A DNA stretch of 64,000 nt, taken from assembly GCF_032586175.1 (NCBI RefSeq), contig NZ_JAWHTE010000004.1, forward strand, positions 186,001 to 250,000, in the 5' to 3' direction. Below are positions 32,169 to 40,701 of the stretch, piece by piece (positions within the stretch are counted from its first letter, which is position 1; every line of letters begins with the position of its first letter). The DNA is from Ovoidimarina sediminis. Its GTDB lineage: Bacteria > Pseudomonadota > Alphaproteobacteria > Rhodobacterales > Rhodobacteraceae. The notes beneath the pieces were generated by a model. The model did no database searches. It was not told the origin of the DNA and was given only the letters and a program-made list of their open reading frames with translations. A program made the translations under genes and the position numbers.

Positions 32169-33569
32169 ATGCTGGCCGGCCTTTCGCTTCGCTTGCGGAT
32201 TTTCCTGTTCTTTTGCCTTCTGGCAGCAGGGGGCGCGGCGGTGGCGGCGGGGGCGCTCGGTTTCGGCTGGTCGCGCGGCGGTGATCTTCCGGCGGGGCCG
32301 TTCCTTACCGCACTTGTTCTGTTTGTCTTCCTCAATACCGGAATGATCCTCGGGATCTGGCTTTTGTTCGACGAGAATGTTGCGAAGCCGATCAACAGGT
32401 TATCGGCGGGTCTTCGTCTTAGGGCCCATGCCGGGGTGGAGAGCCCGGTGAGCCCCGAGGATGCCCGTTACCTGGGGGATCTGGCGCCGGCAGCGCATGC
32501 CTTGTCGGAGACGATGGGTGCGTCGGTGATGGACAGCGCTGCGCGCGTGGCGCGGGAAACGCAGCGGCTTCGCGCGGAAAGCGAGCGGCTGACGGCGCTT
32601 TTGACAGAGATTCCGATTGCGACGATCCTTCTCAATCCCGTGGGCGAGATCGTGCTTTACGACGGGCAAGCGGCGGATGTTCTGTCAGAGATCGCGCCGC
32701 CGCGGCTGAAGGCGCCTCTGTCGGATTACTTCGATACCGGGCCGCTTACTGAGATGGTTGCGGGGCAGGATGGCGAGACGGCGATTCAGCTTCGCGAAGC
32801 AGGTGGTGGAAAGACATTCGCGGCCCGGGTGAAGCGCCTCGGCGATGACGGGCATATGATCCTGATCGATGCGGGGGCACGGCGTGCCGAACGGATAGCG
32901 CCGCGGCCGCTGGTCTTCGATTTCGATCTGATGGCGGGAAGCGTGGCGTCGGATATCAACGATACAGCGTTGAAAGACCTGTGCTTTGTGCCTTTCGACA
33001 CCGAGACCACCGGATTGTCCGTCGAACGGGATGCGATTGTTCAGCTTGGCGCGCTTCGGGTCGTCGGTGGCCGGATCGTCGAAGGCGAAGTGATCGACAC
33101 ACATGTTGCGCCGGGCCGCCCGATCCCGGCCGCATCGGCGCGCATTCACGGGGTGCGCGATGCGGATGTGGTGGGGGCGCCGGGGATCGGCGATGCGGGG
33201 CGGGCGTTTCACCAGTTCGCGCGCGGGGCGGTTCTGGTGGCCCATAATGCACCTTTCGACATAGGGCTTTTGCGGAAGTCCGAGGACGAGATGGGCGTGG
33301 CGTGGGACCACCCGGTTCTGGACACCGTTCTTCTGTCTGCCGTGGTGTTCGGGACGGGCGAGGATCATTCGCTTGACGCGCTGTGTGCGCGGCTCCTGAT
33401 CACGATTCCCGAGGCCGGGCGGCACACGGCGATTGGCGACGCGCGGGCGACGGCGGAGGTGCTTGTCAGGCTTCTTCCACTCCTTGAAGGCAAGGGGTTA
33501 GGGACATTCGGCGCGGTGCTTGCGGAAACCCGCAAGCATGGGCGCCTCCTTCGCGATCTGAACGGCTAG
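32169..33569 (+). CDS. Membrane-anchored DnaQ-type 3'-5' exonuclease with HAMP/PAS-like region
   Basis: 466 residues from ATG 32169. Two N-terminal helices (residues about 8-28 and 41-63) precede a HAMP-like segment (LLFDENVAKPINRLSAGLRLRAHAG), a helical linker and a PAS-like region (LTALLTEIPIATILLNPVGEIVLYDGQAADVL). Residues about 270-450 are a DnaQ/epsilon exonuclease with all DEDDh residues: Asp277 and Glu279 (FDTETTGL), Asp364 (HNAPFD), His419 and Asp424 (HTAIGDA). A sensor-like membrane module joined to an intact nuclease is uncommon; substrate could be DNA, RNA or a small nucleotide. The cluster with a DUF294 protein suggests a nucleotide-signalling role, which is inference. Confidence 0.87.
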   Translation: MLAGLSLRLRIFLFFCLLAAGGAAVAAGALGFGWSRGGDLPAGPFLTALVLFVFLNTGMILGIWLLFDENVAKPINRLSAGLRLRAHAGVESPVSPEDARYLGDLAPAAHALSETMGASVMDSAARVARETQRLRAESERLTALLTEIPIATILLNPVGEIVLYDGQAADVLSEIAPPRLKAPLSDYFDTGPLTEMVAGQDGETAIQLREAGGGKTFAARVKRLGDDGHMILIDAGARRAERIAPRPLVFDFDLMAGSVASDINDTALKDLCFVPFDTETTGLSVERDAIVQLGALRVVGGRIVEGEVIDTHVAPGRPIPAASARIHGVRDADVVGAPGIGDAGRAFHQFARGAVLVAHNAPFDIGLLRKSEDEMGVAWDHPVLDTVLLSAVVFGTGEDHSLDALCARLLITIPEAGRHTAIGDARATAEVLVRLLPLLEGKGLGTFGAVLAETRKHGRLLRDLNG

Positions 33570-33665
33570 GCCGATTGGCGCGGCTGGACGGATCGGCCGT
33601 ACGCGCCATATCCTTGCGATCCGAACGGCCCCGCAGAGGAGGGCCGTACCACAGGGAGGTCACGG

Positions 33666-34520
33666 ATGCTCAAGAGGATACTGGTCCCGGTGCGCGGGGA
33701 CGGGATGGGCGAGATCGTCCTGTCGCACGCCGCCGCGCTTGCTCATCGTCACAAGGCGCACATCGTTGTCGCCCATTGCCGGCCGCAGCCCGAGGAGATG
33801 CTGCCCTACAGCGTGCCGCTGCCCGCTTTCGCGCGAAAGACGATCATCCAGCAGGCCAGCGAGCTTTCCGATCAGGAAGAGGCGGAGCTGCGCGAAAAAC
33901 TTCACGAGCTGGCCGCCACGCTGCACTTGAACGAGACCGAGGCGCCCGACGGCACCCGCGCGACGGTGCAGTATATCGAGGAATACGGGCGCATGATGGA
34001 TGTCGTGCGCCACAATGGGCGGCTGGCCGACCTGATCGTGGTGGCGAAGCCCGATCGTGACCGGAACCTCGGCACCAACACCTTGAAAGCCGGGTTGTTT
34101 CAGACCGGGCGGCCGGTCTTGATGTGCCCGGCGTCGAGCGCGCCAACGGAGACGTTCGGGGCGCGGATCGCCTTGGCTTGGAACGGATCGCTCGAGGCGT
34201 CGCGGATGGTGGCTCTGACGCTGGATCTTGCCGAGGCGGCGGATGCGGTGACGCTTCTGACCGGGGGCAAGGGCGAGGCGCATGGGGCCACGACCGAAGA
34301 GCTTCTGGCCTATTACCAGCTGCGCGGGGTGAACGCTTCTGTGCACCGGTTCGAGGCGCGCAGGCCGGGGGCGGAACTTCTGCAGAGAGCGGCGGAAACG
34401 GGTTCGGAAATCCTGCTGATGGGGGCCTATGGGGTCAGCCACGAGCGCGAAACGCTCTTCGGCGGGAACACCCAGGCGGTTGTCGACAACGCGGAAATCC
34501 CTGTGGTTATGGCGCACTGA
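33666..34520 (+). CDS. Universal stress protein, two UspA domains
   Basis: 284 residues after GGGAGG. Two tandem Usp domains: the first starts LKRILVPVRGDGMGEIVLSHAAALAHRHKAHIVV, the second TFGARIALAWNGSLEASRMVALTLDLAEAADAVTLLTGG and ends ILLMGAYGVSHERETLFGGNTQAVVDNAEIPVVMAH, the usual nucleotide-binding C-terminus. These cytosolic proteins bind ATP or respond to starvation and respiration stress. It sits between the exonuclease gene and the tricarboxylate transporter, with its own likely promoter in 33570-33665. Confidence 0.9.
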   Translation: MLKRILVPVRGDGMGEIVLSHAAALAHRHKAHIVVAHCRPQPEEMLPYSVPLPAFARKTIIQQASELSDQEEAELREKLHELAATLHLNETEAPDGTRATVQYIEEYGRMMDVVRHNGRLADLIVVAKPDRDRNLGTNTLKAGLFQTGRPVLMCPASSAPTETFGARIALAWNGSLEASRMVALTLDLAEAADAVTLLTGGKGEAHGATTEELLAYYQLRGVNASVHRFEARRPGAELLQRAAETGSEILLMGAYGVSHERETLFGGNTQAVVDNAEIPVVMAH

Positions 34521-34654
34521 ACGGTATACCACGGCACGCAATAAAATTTCTCTTGAAATGCGTTTTGAGTAATTTAATTACCGGCGTGTTAAGCGCGCGT
34601 CCGCCTTGCGGAGGAGCCTGACAGGCCGACGCGACGGACACAGGAGGAAGTTTT
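34521..34654 (+). promoter_or_regulatory. AT-rich region upstream of tctC
   Basis: 134-bp gap. Positions 34541-34582 are AT-rich, with TTGAAA at 34553-34558 and TAATTTAATTA at 34570-34580 as candidate promoter elements. AGGAGGAAG-like sequence before 34655 is the ribosome binding site. No hairpin with a clear T-run was found. Confidence 0.4.
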
Positions 34655-35626
34655 ATGCCGGTTACCAAACGTGGATTTCTGAGCCTTGCCTGCGCGACAG
34701 CCCTCGCCGTGACGCCCTTCGCGGCGCTGGCCGAGGGATGGCAGCCGCGCAAACCCATCGATTTCGTGATCATGGCCGGGCCGGGTGGCGGCGCAGACCA
34801 GATCGCGCGCTTTGTCCAGTCGGTCGCGGAAAAGCACGACATGACGCGCCGTCCGCTGGTGCCGAACAACAAGGGCGGCGGTTCGGGCGCGGAGGCGCTT
34901 ATTCATGTGAAGGGCGCGAGCGACCCCGATCACACGATCCTCGTGACGTTGAATTCGTTCTTCACGACGCCGCTTCGGCAAGGCAACCTCGGGATCGACA
35001 TCCAGACCTTCACGCCGATCGCGATGATGGGCGTCGATCCCTTCGTCCTGTGGGTGCACAAGGATTCCGGTATCACCACCTTTGACGAGTACGTTCAGAA
35101 GGTGAAGGCCATGAACGGTGAGTTCGTGATGGGCGGCACCGGCGCGGGGCAGGAAGATTCCATCGTGATCGCGTACATGTCGGGGGCCTATGGGCTCGAC
35201 ATCAAGTACATTCCCTATGATGGCGGCGGCGCGGTAGCCAAGGACCTTGCGGGCAAGCAGATCATGGCCACGGTGAACAACCCGGCCGAGGCGAAAGGCT
35301 TCTACGAAGCGGGAGATTTCGTGCCGCTTGTCGCCTTCTCGGACGATCGACTTCCGGCCTACCCGGACGTGCCGACGATGAAGGAGATGGGCAACGACTT
35401 TTCCTACTACAACCAGCGGGCCGTCGTTGGCGCGCCGGGGATGTCGGACGAGGCCGCGGCATATTACCAGGATCTCTTCACCCAGATCTACGAGAGCGAG
35501 GAATGGCAGGGCTATCTGACTTCCGAAAGCCTTTCGCCGCTTTGGATGGATGCCAGCGCGCAGCGCGACTACTGGGCCACGCAGGTCGAGAACCATCAGA
35601 AGCTTCTGCAGGCGCTGGACGGCTGA
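34655..35626 (+). CDS. tctC: Tripartite tricarboxylate transporter substrate-binding protein (TctC/Bug family)
   Basis: 323 residues with a signal peptide ending near PFAALAEG (residue about 27). Bug-family features are IDFVIMAGPGGGADQIARFVQ, PNNKGGGSGAEALIHVKG, FVMGGTGAGQED and IKYIPYDGGGAVAKDLAGKQI. It would bind a carboxylate in the periplasm and deliver it to TctAB, encoded directly downstream. Bug proteins bind di- and tricarboxylates, amino-acid derivatives or aromatic acids, so the substrate is open. Confidence 0.9.
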   Translation: MPVTKRGFLSLACATALAVTPFAALAEGWQPRKPIDFVIMAGPGGGADQIARFVQSVAEKHDMTRRPLVPNNKGGGSGAEALIHVKGASDPDHTILVTLNSFFTTPLRQGNLGIDIQTFTPIAMMGVDPFVLWVHKDSGITTFDEYVQKVKAMNGEFVMGGTGAGQEDSIVIAYMSGAYGLDIKYIPYDGGGAVAKDLAGKQIMATVNNPAEAKGFYEAGDFVPLVAFSDDRLPAYPDVPTMKEMGNDFSYYNQRAVVGAPGMSDEAAAYYQDLFTQIYESEEWQGYLTSESLSPLWMDASAQRDYWATQVENHQKLLQALDG

Positions 35627-35672
35627 CGCCGCCCTGACGCTTCAGGTGTAACCAAAACAGGGGAGGGGCCGG

Positions 35673-36176
35673 ATGCGTAACGGCGAGATCATCACCGCGG
35701 GCGTTCTGGCCCTTCTCTCGATCTACTTCATGTGGAAAAGCGCCGAACTGCCCATCGGTTATATCGAGGGAAAGGGGCCCGGCGGGGGCGCGTGGCCCTT
35801 CTGGCTGTCGGCGGTGATGCTGGTCTCCTGCGGGATGATCGCGCTTAACTGGTGGCGCAGGACGAGCCCGCCCTCGCAATCCGAGGAGCCCGCGCTCGAC
35901 GAATACGGCTGGCGGATGCTGCTGCTTGTCGGCGGGGGAATCGTCGTCTTCGTCGCACTCGTCAACGTGATCTCGATGTACGGCGCGATCATGGCCTTCC
36001 TGCTTTACTACATACGGTATCTGGGTCGCCATTCCTGGGCGCTGACGTTTGCGATCGCGATCCCGGTACCGATCTTGTTCTTCTTTTTCTTCGAAGGTGC
36101 GATGCGGATCACCATGCCGTCGGGCATGCCGTTTACCGACCCCGTGTTCAACATCCTCTACGAGATCATCTATTGA
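35673..36176 (+). CDS. tctB: Tripartite tricarboxylate transporter small membrane protein (TctB)
   Basis: 167 residues after GGGGAGGGG. Four hydrophobic segments (GVLALLSIYFMWKSAELPIGYIEGKGPGGGAWPFWLSAVMLVSC at the start; FAIAIPVPILFFFFFEG near the end) match the TctB family. It is the small membrane partner of TctA and lies between tctC and tctA. Confidence 0.88.
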   Translation: MRNGEIITAGVLALLSIYFMWKSAELPIGYIEGKGPGGGAWPFWLSAVMLVSCGMIALNWWRRTSPPSQSEEPALDEYGWRMLLLVGGGIVVFVALVNVISMYGAIMAFLLYYIRYLGRHSWALTFAIAIPVPILFFFFFEGAMRITMPSGMPFTDPVFNILYEIIY

Positions 36177-36202
36177 TCCGCCGGTGAGTTGAGGCCAGAG
36201 CC

Positions 36203-37720
36203 ATGGAAATTCTTTCGCTTCTTGCCGACGGCATGCTTCTGTCGCTGCAGCCGCTCAATATCCTCCTGATCCTGGTCGGCGTCACGCTGGGGCTGTTCAT
36301 CGGGGCGATGCCCGGGCTTGGCTCGGTCAACGGTGTGGCGATCCTTCTGCCGATCACCTTTCTGGTGCCGCCAAGCGGGGCGATCATCTTCCTTGCCGCG
36401 ATCTATTACGGGGCGATGTACGGGGGGGCGATCTCGTCCATCACCCTCGGGATCCCGGGGGCCTCGACGGCGGTGGCGACGACATTCGACGGAAAGCCCC
36501 TGGCGCGGCAGGGGCGGGCGAGCCTGGCGCTTGTGACGGCGGCGCTGGCCTCTTTCGCGGGCGGGACGGTGGCCAATATCCTGTTCACCGCCTTCGCGCC
36601 CGTCCTCGCGACGCTGGCGCTGTCTTTCGGCCCGCCGGAGATCTTTGCGCTGATGCTTCTGGCCTTCGCGACCTTCGTGGGGCTGGGCGGGGACGACATC
36701 CCCAAGACCGTCTTCTCGATCTGCTTCGGGCTGGTGCTGGGCGCGATCGGGTTCGACCAGATTTCGGGTGCGCCGCGACTTGTGCTGTTCGACATCAACG
36801 GGTTCCTGCAGGGGATCGGGTTTCTGGTTCTGGCGATCGGGGTTTACGGGATCGGCGAGATGCTCTGGACTATCGAGATGACGCGGGGCGAGGTGACGAC
36901 GAGCACGCCCAAGCTGTCGATGAAGGGCATGGCGAGTGACGCGAAGGAGGCCACCCGGCGCGGCTGGAAGGGCACGACGATCGGGTCGTTCCTGGGCTTC
37001 TTCGTGGGCATCCTGCCGGCGGCGGGCGCGACGCCCGGTTCGCTGATGTCCTATGGTGTCGCGAAGATGGTGTCGCGGAACCCCGAAAACTTCGGGCGTG
37101 GCAACCCCGATGGTGTGGCTGCACCCGAGGCGGCGAACAACTCTGCCTCGACCGGATCGATGCTGCCGATGCTGACCCTTGGCATTCCCGGCTCGCCCAC
37201 CACGGCGATCCTCCTCGGTGGCATGGTGATCTGGGGGCTTGTGCCGGGCCCGCGGCTTTTCACCGACGAAACCGAATTCGTCTGGGGGCTGATCGGATCC
37301 TTTTATATCTCGAATGTGGCGGCGCTTCTGATCAACCTGTCCTTCATCCCGCTCTTCATCTGGATGCTAAGGATGCCGTTCACGATCCTGGCGCCGATGA
37401 TCTTCGTTCTGTCGATCGCGGGCGGCTATGCGGCGACGCGGGACATGTTCGATATCTGGCTGATGGTGATCTTCGGGATCGGTGCATTCTTCCTCAGAAA
37501 GTTCGACTATCCGCTGGCGCCCGCGGTTCTGGCCATCGTGCTGGGGCCGATTGCGGAGCCAACACTGCGTCAATCTCTTCTTTTGTCCTCGGGTGATCCG
37601 ATGATTTTCTTCACGCGCCCGATCGCGGGGCCGATCACGGTGATCGCGCTGATCCTGATCTTCCTTCCGGCGCTGAAGCTTCTGCGGCGGGCGCCTGCCC
37701 GGCAGGGGGCTGCGGAATAG
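36203..37720 (+). CDS. tctA: Tripartite tricarboxylate transporter large membrane protein (TctA)
   Basis: 505 residues with about 12 helices. Conserved TctA segments are GAMPGLGSVNGVAILLPITF, LGIPGASTAVATTFDG, AAPEAANNSASTGSMLPMLTLGIPGSPTTAILLGGMVIWGL and PMIFVLSIAGGYAATRDMFDIW. It is the main translocating subunit of this binding-protein-dependent secondary transporter and ends the tct operon. Confidence 0.92.
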   Translation: MEILSLLADGMLLSLQPLNILLILVGVTLGLFIGAMPGLGSVNGVAILLPITFLVPPSGAIIFLAAIYYGAMYGGAISSITLGIPGASTAVATTFDGKPLARQGRASLALVTAALASFAGGTVANILFTAFAPVLATLALSFGPPEIFALMLLAFATFVGLGGDDIPKTVFSICFGLVLGAIGFDQISGAPRLVLFDINGFLQGIGFLVLAIGVYGIGEMLWTIEMTRGEVTTSTPKLSMKGMASDAKEATRRGWKGTTIGSFLGFFVGILPAAGATPGSLMSYGVAKMVSRNPENFGRGNPDGVAAPEAANNSASTGSMLPMLTLGIPGSPTTAILLGGMVIWGLVPGPRLFTDETEFVWGLIGSFYISNVAALLINLSFIPLFIWMLRMPFTILAPMIFVLSIAGGYAATRDMFDIWLMVIFGIGAFFLRKFDYPLAPAVLAIVLGPIAEPTLRQSLLLSSGDPMIFFTRPIAGPITVIALILIFLPALKLLRRAPARQGAAE

Positions 37721-37864
37721 CCTGGCTGCGCCGGAACTCGCTCATAGGTTGATCGGGGCCACGTGAACTGGGGGAACTCACGCATTATCGGTCCGATGAA
37801 CTGTGTAAGACCGTTCCGGCACTGTGCCAAAATCGGCAGGATGGGGTTCGAATCTCGATATTCG

Positions 37865-38860
37865 ATGCGGCCCGAACGGATCGCTTTCGTTGGCACCTGC
37901 CGTTCGGGTCTGGGACATATTCGCAGGCTGGCCTCGATTGCCAGGCGGCTGCGGTGCCGTGCGCCCATGGGCGCGTTCGACCTGATCACGAATGCGCCGC
38001 CCGGCGGCCTGTCGGATCGGGAGAGCGGTGTTTTCTCGAACGTGACGATTTGCGAGCGTGGGGAGATGGCAGGGGCGCTTGCTGGCGGCGGCTACGACCT
38101 TGCCGTCTGCGACACCATCCAGATTCCGGGCCTCGCTGCCTATCCGGGCCGTGCGGTTCTTGTCTTGCGGGAGACGCCGGAGGCGCGGCTCGCGGGGTTT
38201 CACCGGGACGACGGCAGGCCGTGGGACAGGGTGATCGTGCCAAACCCGGCGGATCACTGGTTGCCCGGGGCGGGGGCGGAGTTCGCGCGTTCGGTGGAGC
38301 CGGCGGGCTGGATCACGCGGGCGGCCGGCCTGCGGCAGCCGGGCCAGAGCACCGGTATCGTCGTTGCCACCGGCGGCGGCGGAACGCCGGCGACGCGCGC
38401 ACTTCTCTATCCGATGCTGGAGGCAGCGATCGGCGGGGCGCGGCGGCTTCTGCGGGAGCCTTTCGTGGTGCGGCAGGCGCTGGGCCCGAGGGCGGAAAAT
38501 GCGGCGCTGTCAGAGACGAACGAGGTGTTCGACCCGGGCGGGGACCTGAACGCCATCTTTCGTGACGCAGATCTGGTGATCTCAACGGCCGGTTACAACT
38601 CGGTGCTCGAACTTGCCGGCACTGACACGCCCGCCTTTCTGGCCGCCGTGCCGCGCAGCCTGGACGATCAGGTGGCGCGGGTGCGGCTGTGGGGCGGCAG
38701 GCTTGGCTTCGGGATGGAACCCGACCGGGTGGAAGAGGCATCGCGCTGGCTGGCCGATCAGATCGATCGGCCTCGTCGCCGGGCTCCGGTTGATCTGGGC
38801 CCCGACGGCGCGGAGCGGGCGGCGAATCTTATCATGGACATGCTATGCCCGGTTTCGTGA
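37865..38860 (+). CDS. MurG-like (COG4671-type) glycosyltransferase
   Basis: 331 residues if ATG 37865 is the start; ATGs at 37841 and 37763 are in frame and the upstream Shine-Dalgarno signals are weak. The opening RIAFVGTCRSGLGHIRRLASIARRL and the acceptor-side VISTAGYNSVLELAGTDTPAFLAAVPRSLDDQ mirror the glycosyltransferase half of the receiver fusion at 43309-44868 (SHDTIGLGHMRRNSAIAREL and TMAGYNSINEGLAVGCPIVTVPR). GT-B fold enzymes of this type transfer a nucleotide-activated sugar. It overlaps the kinase-like gene downstream by 16 nt. The sugar and acceptor are unknown. Confidence 0.72.
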   Translation: MRPERIAFVGTCRSGLGHIRRLASIARRLRCRAPMGAFDLITNAPPGGLSDRESGVFSNVTICERGEMAGALAGGGYDLAVCDTIQIPGLAAYPGRAVLVLRETPEARLAGFHRDDGRPWDRVIVPNPADHWLPGAGAEFARSVEPAGWITRAAGLRQPGQSTGIVVATGGGGTPATRALLYPMLEAAIGGARRLLREPFVVRQALGPRAENAALSETNEVFDPGGDLNAIFRDADLVISTAGYNSVLELAGTDTPAFLAAVPRSLDDQVARVRLWGGRLGFGMEPDRVEEASRWLADQIDRPRRRAPVDLGPDGAERAANLIMDMLCPVS

Positions 38861-39528
38861 AAACCTATGGCGATGCGGCTGTGGCCGCAGAGGCCATCCG
38901 CCGGGCCGCGGCCCTGCGGGCAGGGGGGGTTGACACGCCCTACGGGCGTCTTGGCGCAACGCCGCACGAGGTGGTGTTCGACCGGATCGATGGGGAATCC
39001 GGCTTTCCACTTATGCGCGAGGCGGGGGAAGATCTTCTGCGGTGTCTTGCCTGGGTTCACGCATGCGACGTGCCCGACCTGCCCGCCTATGACCCTCTCA
39101 AGCGCATTCGCCCGCGGATCGGGCTGGCGACCGCCGACCCGGTGCGCGCCGTTCTCGGGGAGAAGGTGCCGACGGGCACCGCCACGCTGCATGGCGACCT
39201 GCATGTCCGACAATTCGTTCGGGAGAGCTCTGGCCGTGTCTGGATCGTTGATCTTGACGACATGGCGCTTGGCCCGCCTGAAGCGGACCTCGCGAATTGC
39301 GCCGCGCACGTCATGACGGCGGAGGAGTGCGGCAAGACCCTTTGGGGCGAACGGGTTGGCGCGATGTGGCGAGGGCTCGGCATGGCATTCGACGCGGATA
39401 TCTTCTTCCAGTTCCTGCGCTTCGCGCTGGTGCGGCGGCACCTCAAGCTGCGGGAGGCGGGGCGGCCCGATTGCGAGGAGAAGGTTGTCGCCTACCTGCG
39501 CGGAAGTTCGAACTTTTCCATCCTGTAG
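38845..39528 (+). CDS. Aminoglycoside phosphotransferase-like small-molecule kinase (short)
   Basis: 227 residues, short for the family. The catalytic loop LHGDLHVRQF and the metal-binding IVDLDDMALGPPEADLAN are intact. The N-lobe seems reduced: the protein begins with FVKTY, which would be the beta-3 lysine strand, with no glycine-rich part before it. It overlaps the glycosyltransferase gene upstream by 16 nt, so they are co-translated. Its last 37 bp overlap the end of the response regulator gene on the other strand. It probably phosphorylates a sugar or amino-alcohol group; two larger relatives are encoded at 48989-51320. Confidence 0.75.
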   Translation: MPGFVKTYGDAAVAAEAIRRAAALRAGGVDTPYGRLGATPHEVVFDRIDGESGFPLMREAGEDLLRCLAWVHACDVPDLPAYDPLKRIRPRIGLATADPVRAVLGEKVPTGTATLHGDLHVRQFVRESSGRVWIVDLDDMALGPPEADLANCAAHVMTAEECGKTLWGERVGAMWRGLGMAFDADIFFQFLRFALVRRHLKLREAGRPDCEEKVVAYLRGSSNFSIL

Positions 39529-40700
39529 CGCAGGGTGTCGCGGCTGATGCCGAGAAGCTCGGCCGCGCGCGAGACGTTGCCGCCGGTTCGGGTGAGTGCC
39601 TTGTTGATCGCACCCAGTTCCACGTCCCGAAGCGTCGGTATGTCGCCGGTCTGGCCCTCGCCGATGGCGCGGATGTGCGGGGTGTCGATCTGCCCGTCGG
39701 TCTGAAGAAGCATCGCGCGTTCGATGCAGTTTTCGAGTTCCGACACGTTTCCCGGCCAGTCGTGTTCGAGGAGTTTCGCGCGCGCGGCCGAGGTGAAGCG
39801 GGGCCGGGCCTCGCCCCGTTCGCGCGCGATCCTGCGGGCGAACAGATCGGCGATGGGTAGAACGTCTGCTGCGCGTTCCGAAAGGGGCGGCATGTCGATC
39901 CAGCCGACCTGAAGGGCGTAGAGAAGTTCGGGCAGGATATCCTGCCCCGGGGTGAGGTGACGTTCGGATGTTGCGATCAGGGCCGGTGGCGTCTGGCTCT
40001 GCGTCAGAAGGTGCAGGAGCCGGGCCTGCCCGGCGGCCGATAACCCGGACACATGACGCAGAAGAAGGGAGCCGCCCGCCGCCCGGTCGAACAGCGTGTC
40101 GAGTTCGGCCTCGTCGGAGAGGGCGCAATCGAGCGTCTCGAGCGGCCTGTCGGGGGCAGCCGTTTCGTGGAGCGCAAGGGCGGCAAGGGATTTTCCGGTT
40201 CCTTCTGGCCCGATGATCAGTACGCCGGGGCGCGGGTCGGCGGACTTGCCCAGCTTGCGGATCGTGGCGCGCAGCGCGTTGGCGGCGGAGGACCGGCCGA
40301 TGATCCGGTCGGCCCCAGTCCTGTCCAGCCCGCCCTGCATCTCGTCCAGCATGAGTTCGCTGGCAATCGCGGCGATGGAGGAGAGCGGCGTGGGCTTAAC
40401 CAGGAAATCACGCGCGCCGGCTTTCATTGCCCGCACGGCGATGTCGATATCGCCGTGCCCCGTCATCATCACGACGTTCGTCTGGCTTTCGGTGCTGCGG
40501 ATCCATTCCAGCACGTCGAGCCCGTCATCCTCGTTCAATTTGTAGTCGAGGATAACGAGGCGTGGCGCATCGCGTTCGATCATCGCGCGGCCCGAGGCGG
40601 CGTCGACGGCGTAGCTGGCGGAAAAGCCCCGCCGTTCGAGGAAGCTGACGATCGAGCGGGCGAGCACCACTTCGTCTTCGACGATGAGAATTCCGCTCAA
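39492..40700 (-). CDS. NtrC-like response regulator with degenerate AAA+ domain
   Basis: 402 residues. The receiver is canonical: acidic pocket EDE at 8-10, phospho-acceptor Asp52 (VILDYK), Thr80, Lys102. The AAA+ domain keeps Walker A (IGPEGTGKS), but the GAFTGA loop that contacts sigma54 is missing, Walker B DE is replaced by Arg-His (GGSLLLRHVSGL where LFLDEIGEL is expected), and the FRxDLYYRL sensor segment reads ILPELLYAL. The C-terminus has a normal Fis-type helix-turn-helix (GGNVSRAAELLGISRDTLRYRMEKF). It should therefore act as a sigma54-independent DNA-binding regulator, as NtrC of Rhodobacter capsulatus does. It follows the kinase gene by 1 bp. Candidate targets are the TTTGGG/CCCAAA sites near galU. 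Confidence 0.88.
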   Translation of the reverse strand: MSGILIVEDEVVLARSIVSFLERRGFSASYAVDAASGRAMIERDAPRLVILDYKLNEDDGLDVLEWIRSTESQTNVVMMTGHGDIDIAVRAMKAGARDFLVKPTPLSSIAAIASELMLDEMQGGLDRTGADRIIGRSSAANALRATIRKLGKSADPRPGVLIIGPEGTGKSLAALALHETAAPDRPLETLDCALSDEAELDTLFDRAAGGSLLLRHVSGLSAAGQARLLHLLTQSQTPPALIATSERHLTPGQDILPELLYALQVGWIDMPPLSERAADVLPIADLFARRIARERGEARPRFTSAARAKLLEHDWPGNVSELENCIERAMLLQTDGQIDTPHIRAIGEGQTGDIPTLRDVELGAINKALTRTGGNVSRAAELLGISRDTLRYRMEKFELPRR

Positions 40701-40701
40701 C

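Noticed and set aside
37841..37866. tRNA-like GGTTCGAATC motif
   Set aside because: The T-loop motif is present, but flanking bases form only a weak stem and no acceptor, D or anticodon arms can be drawn around it.
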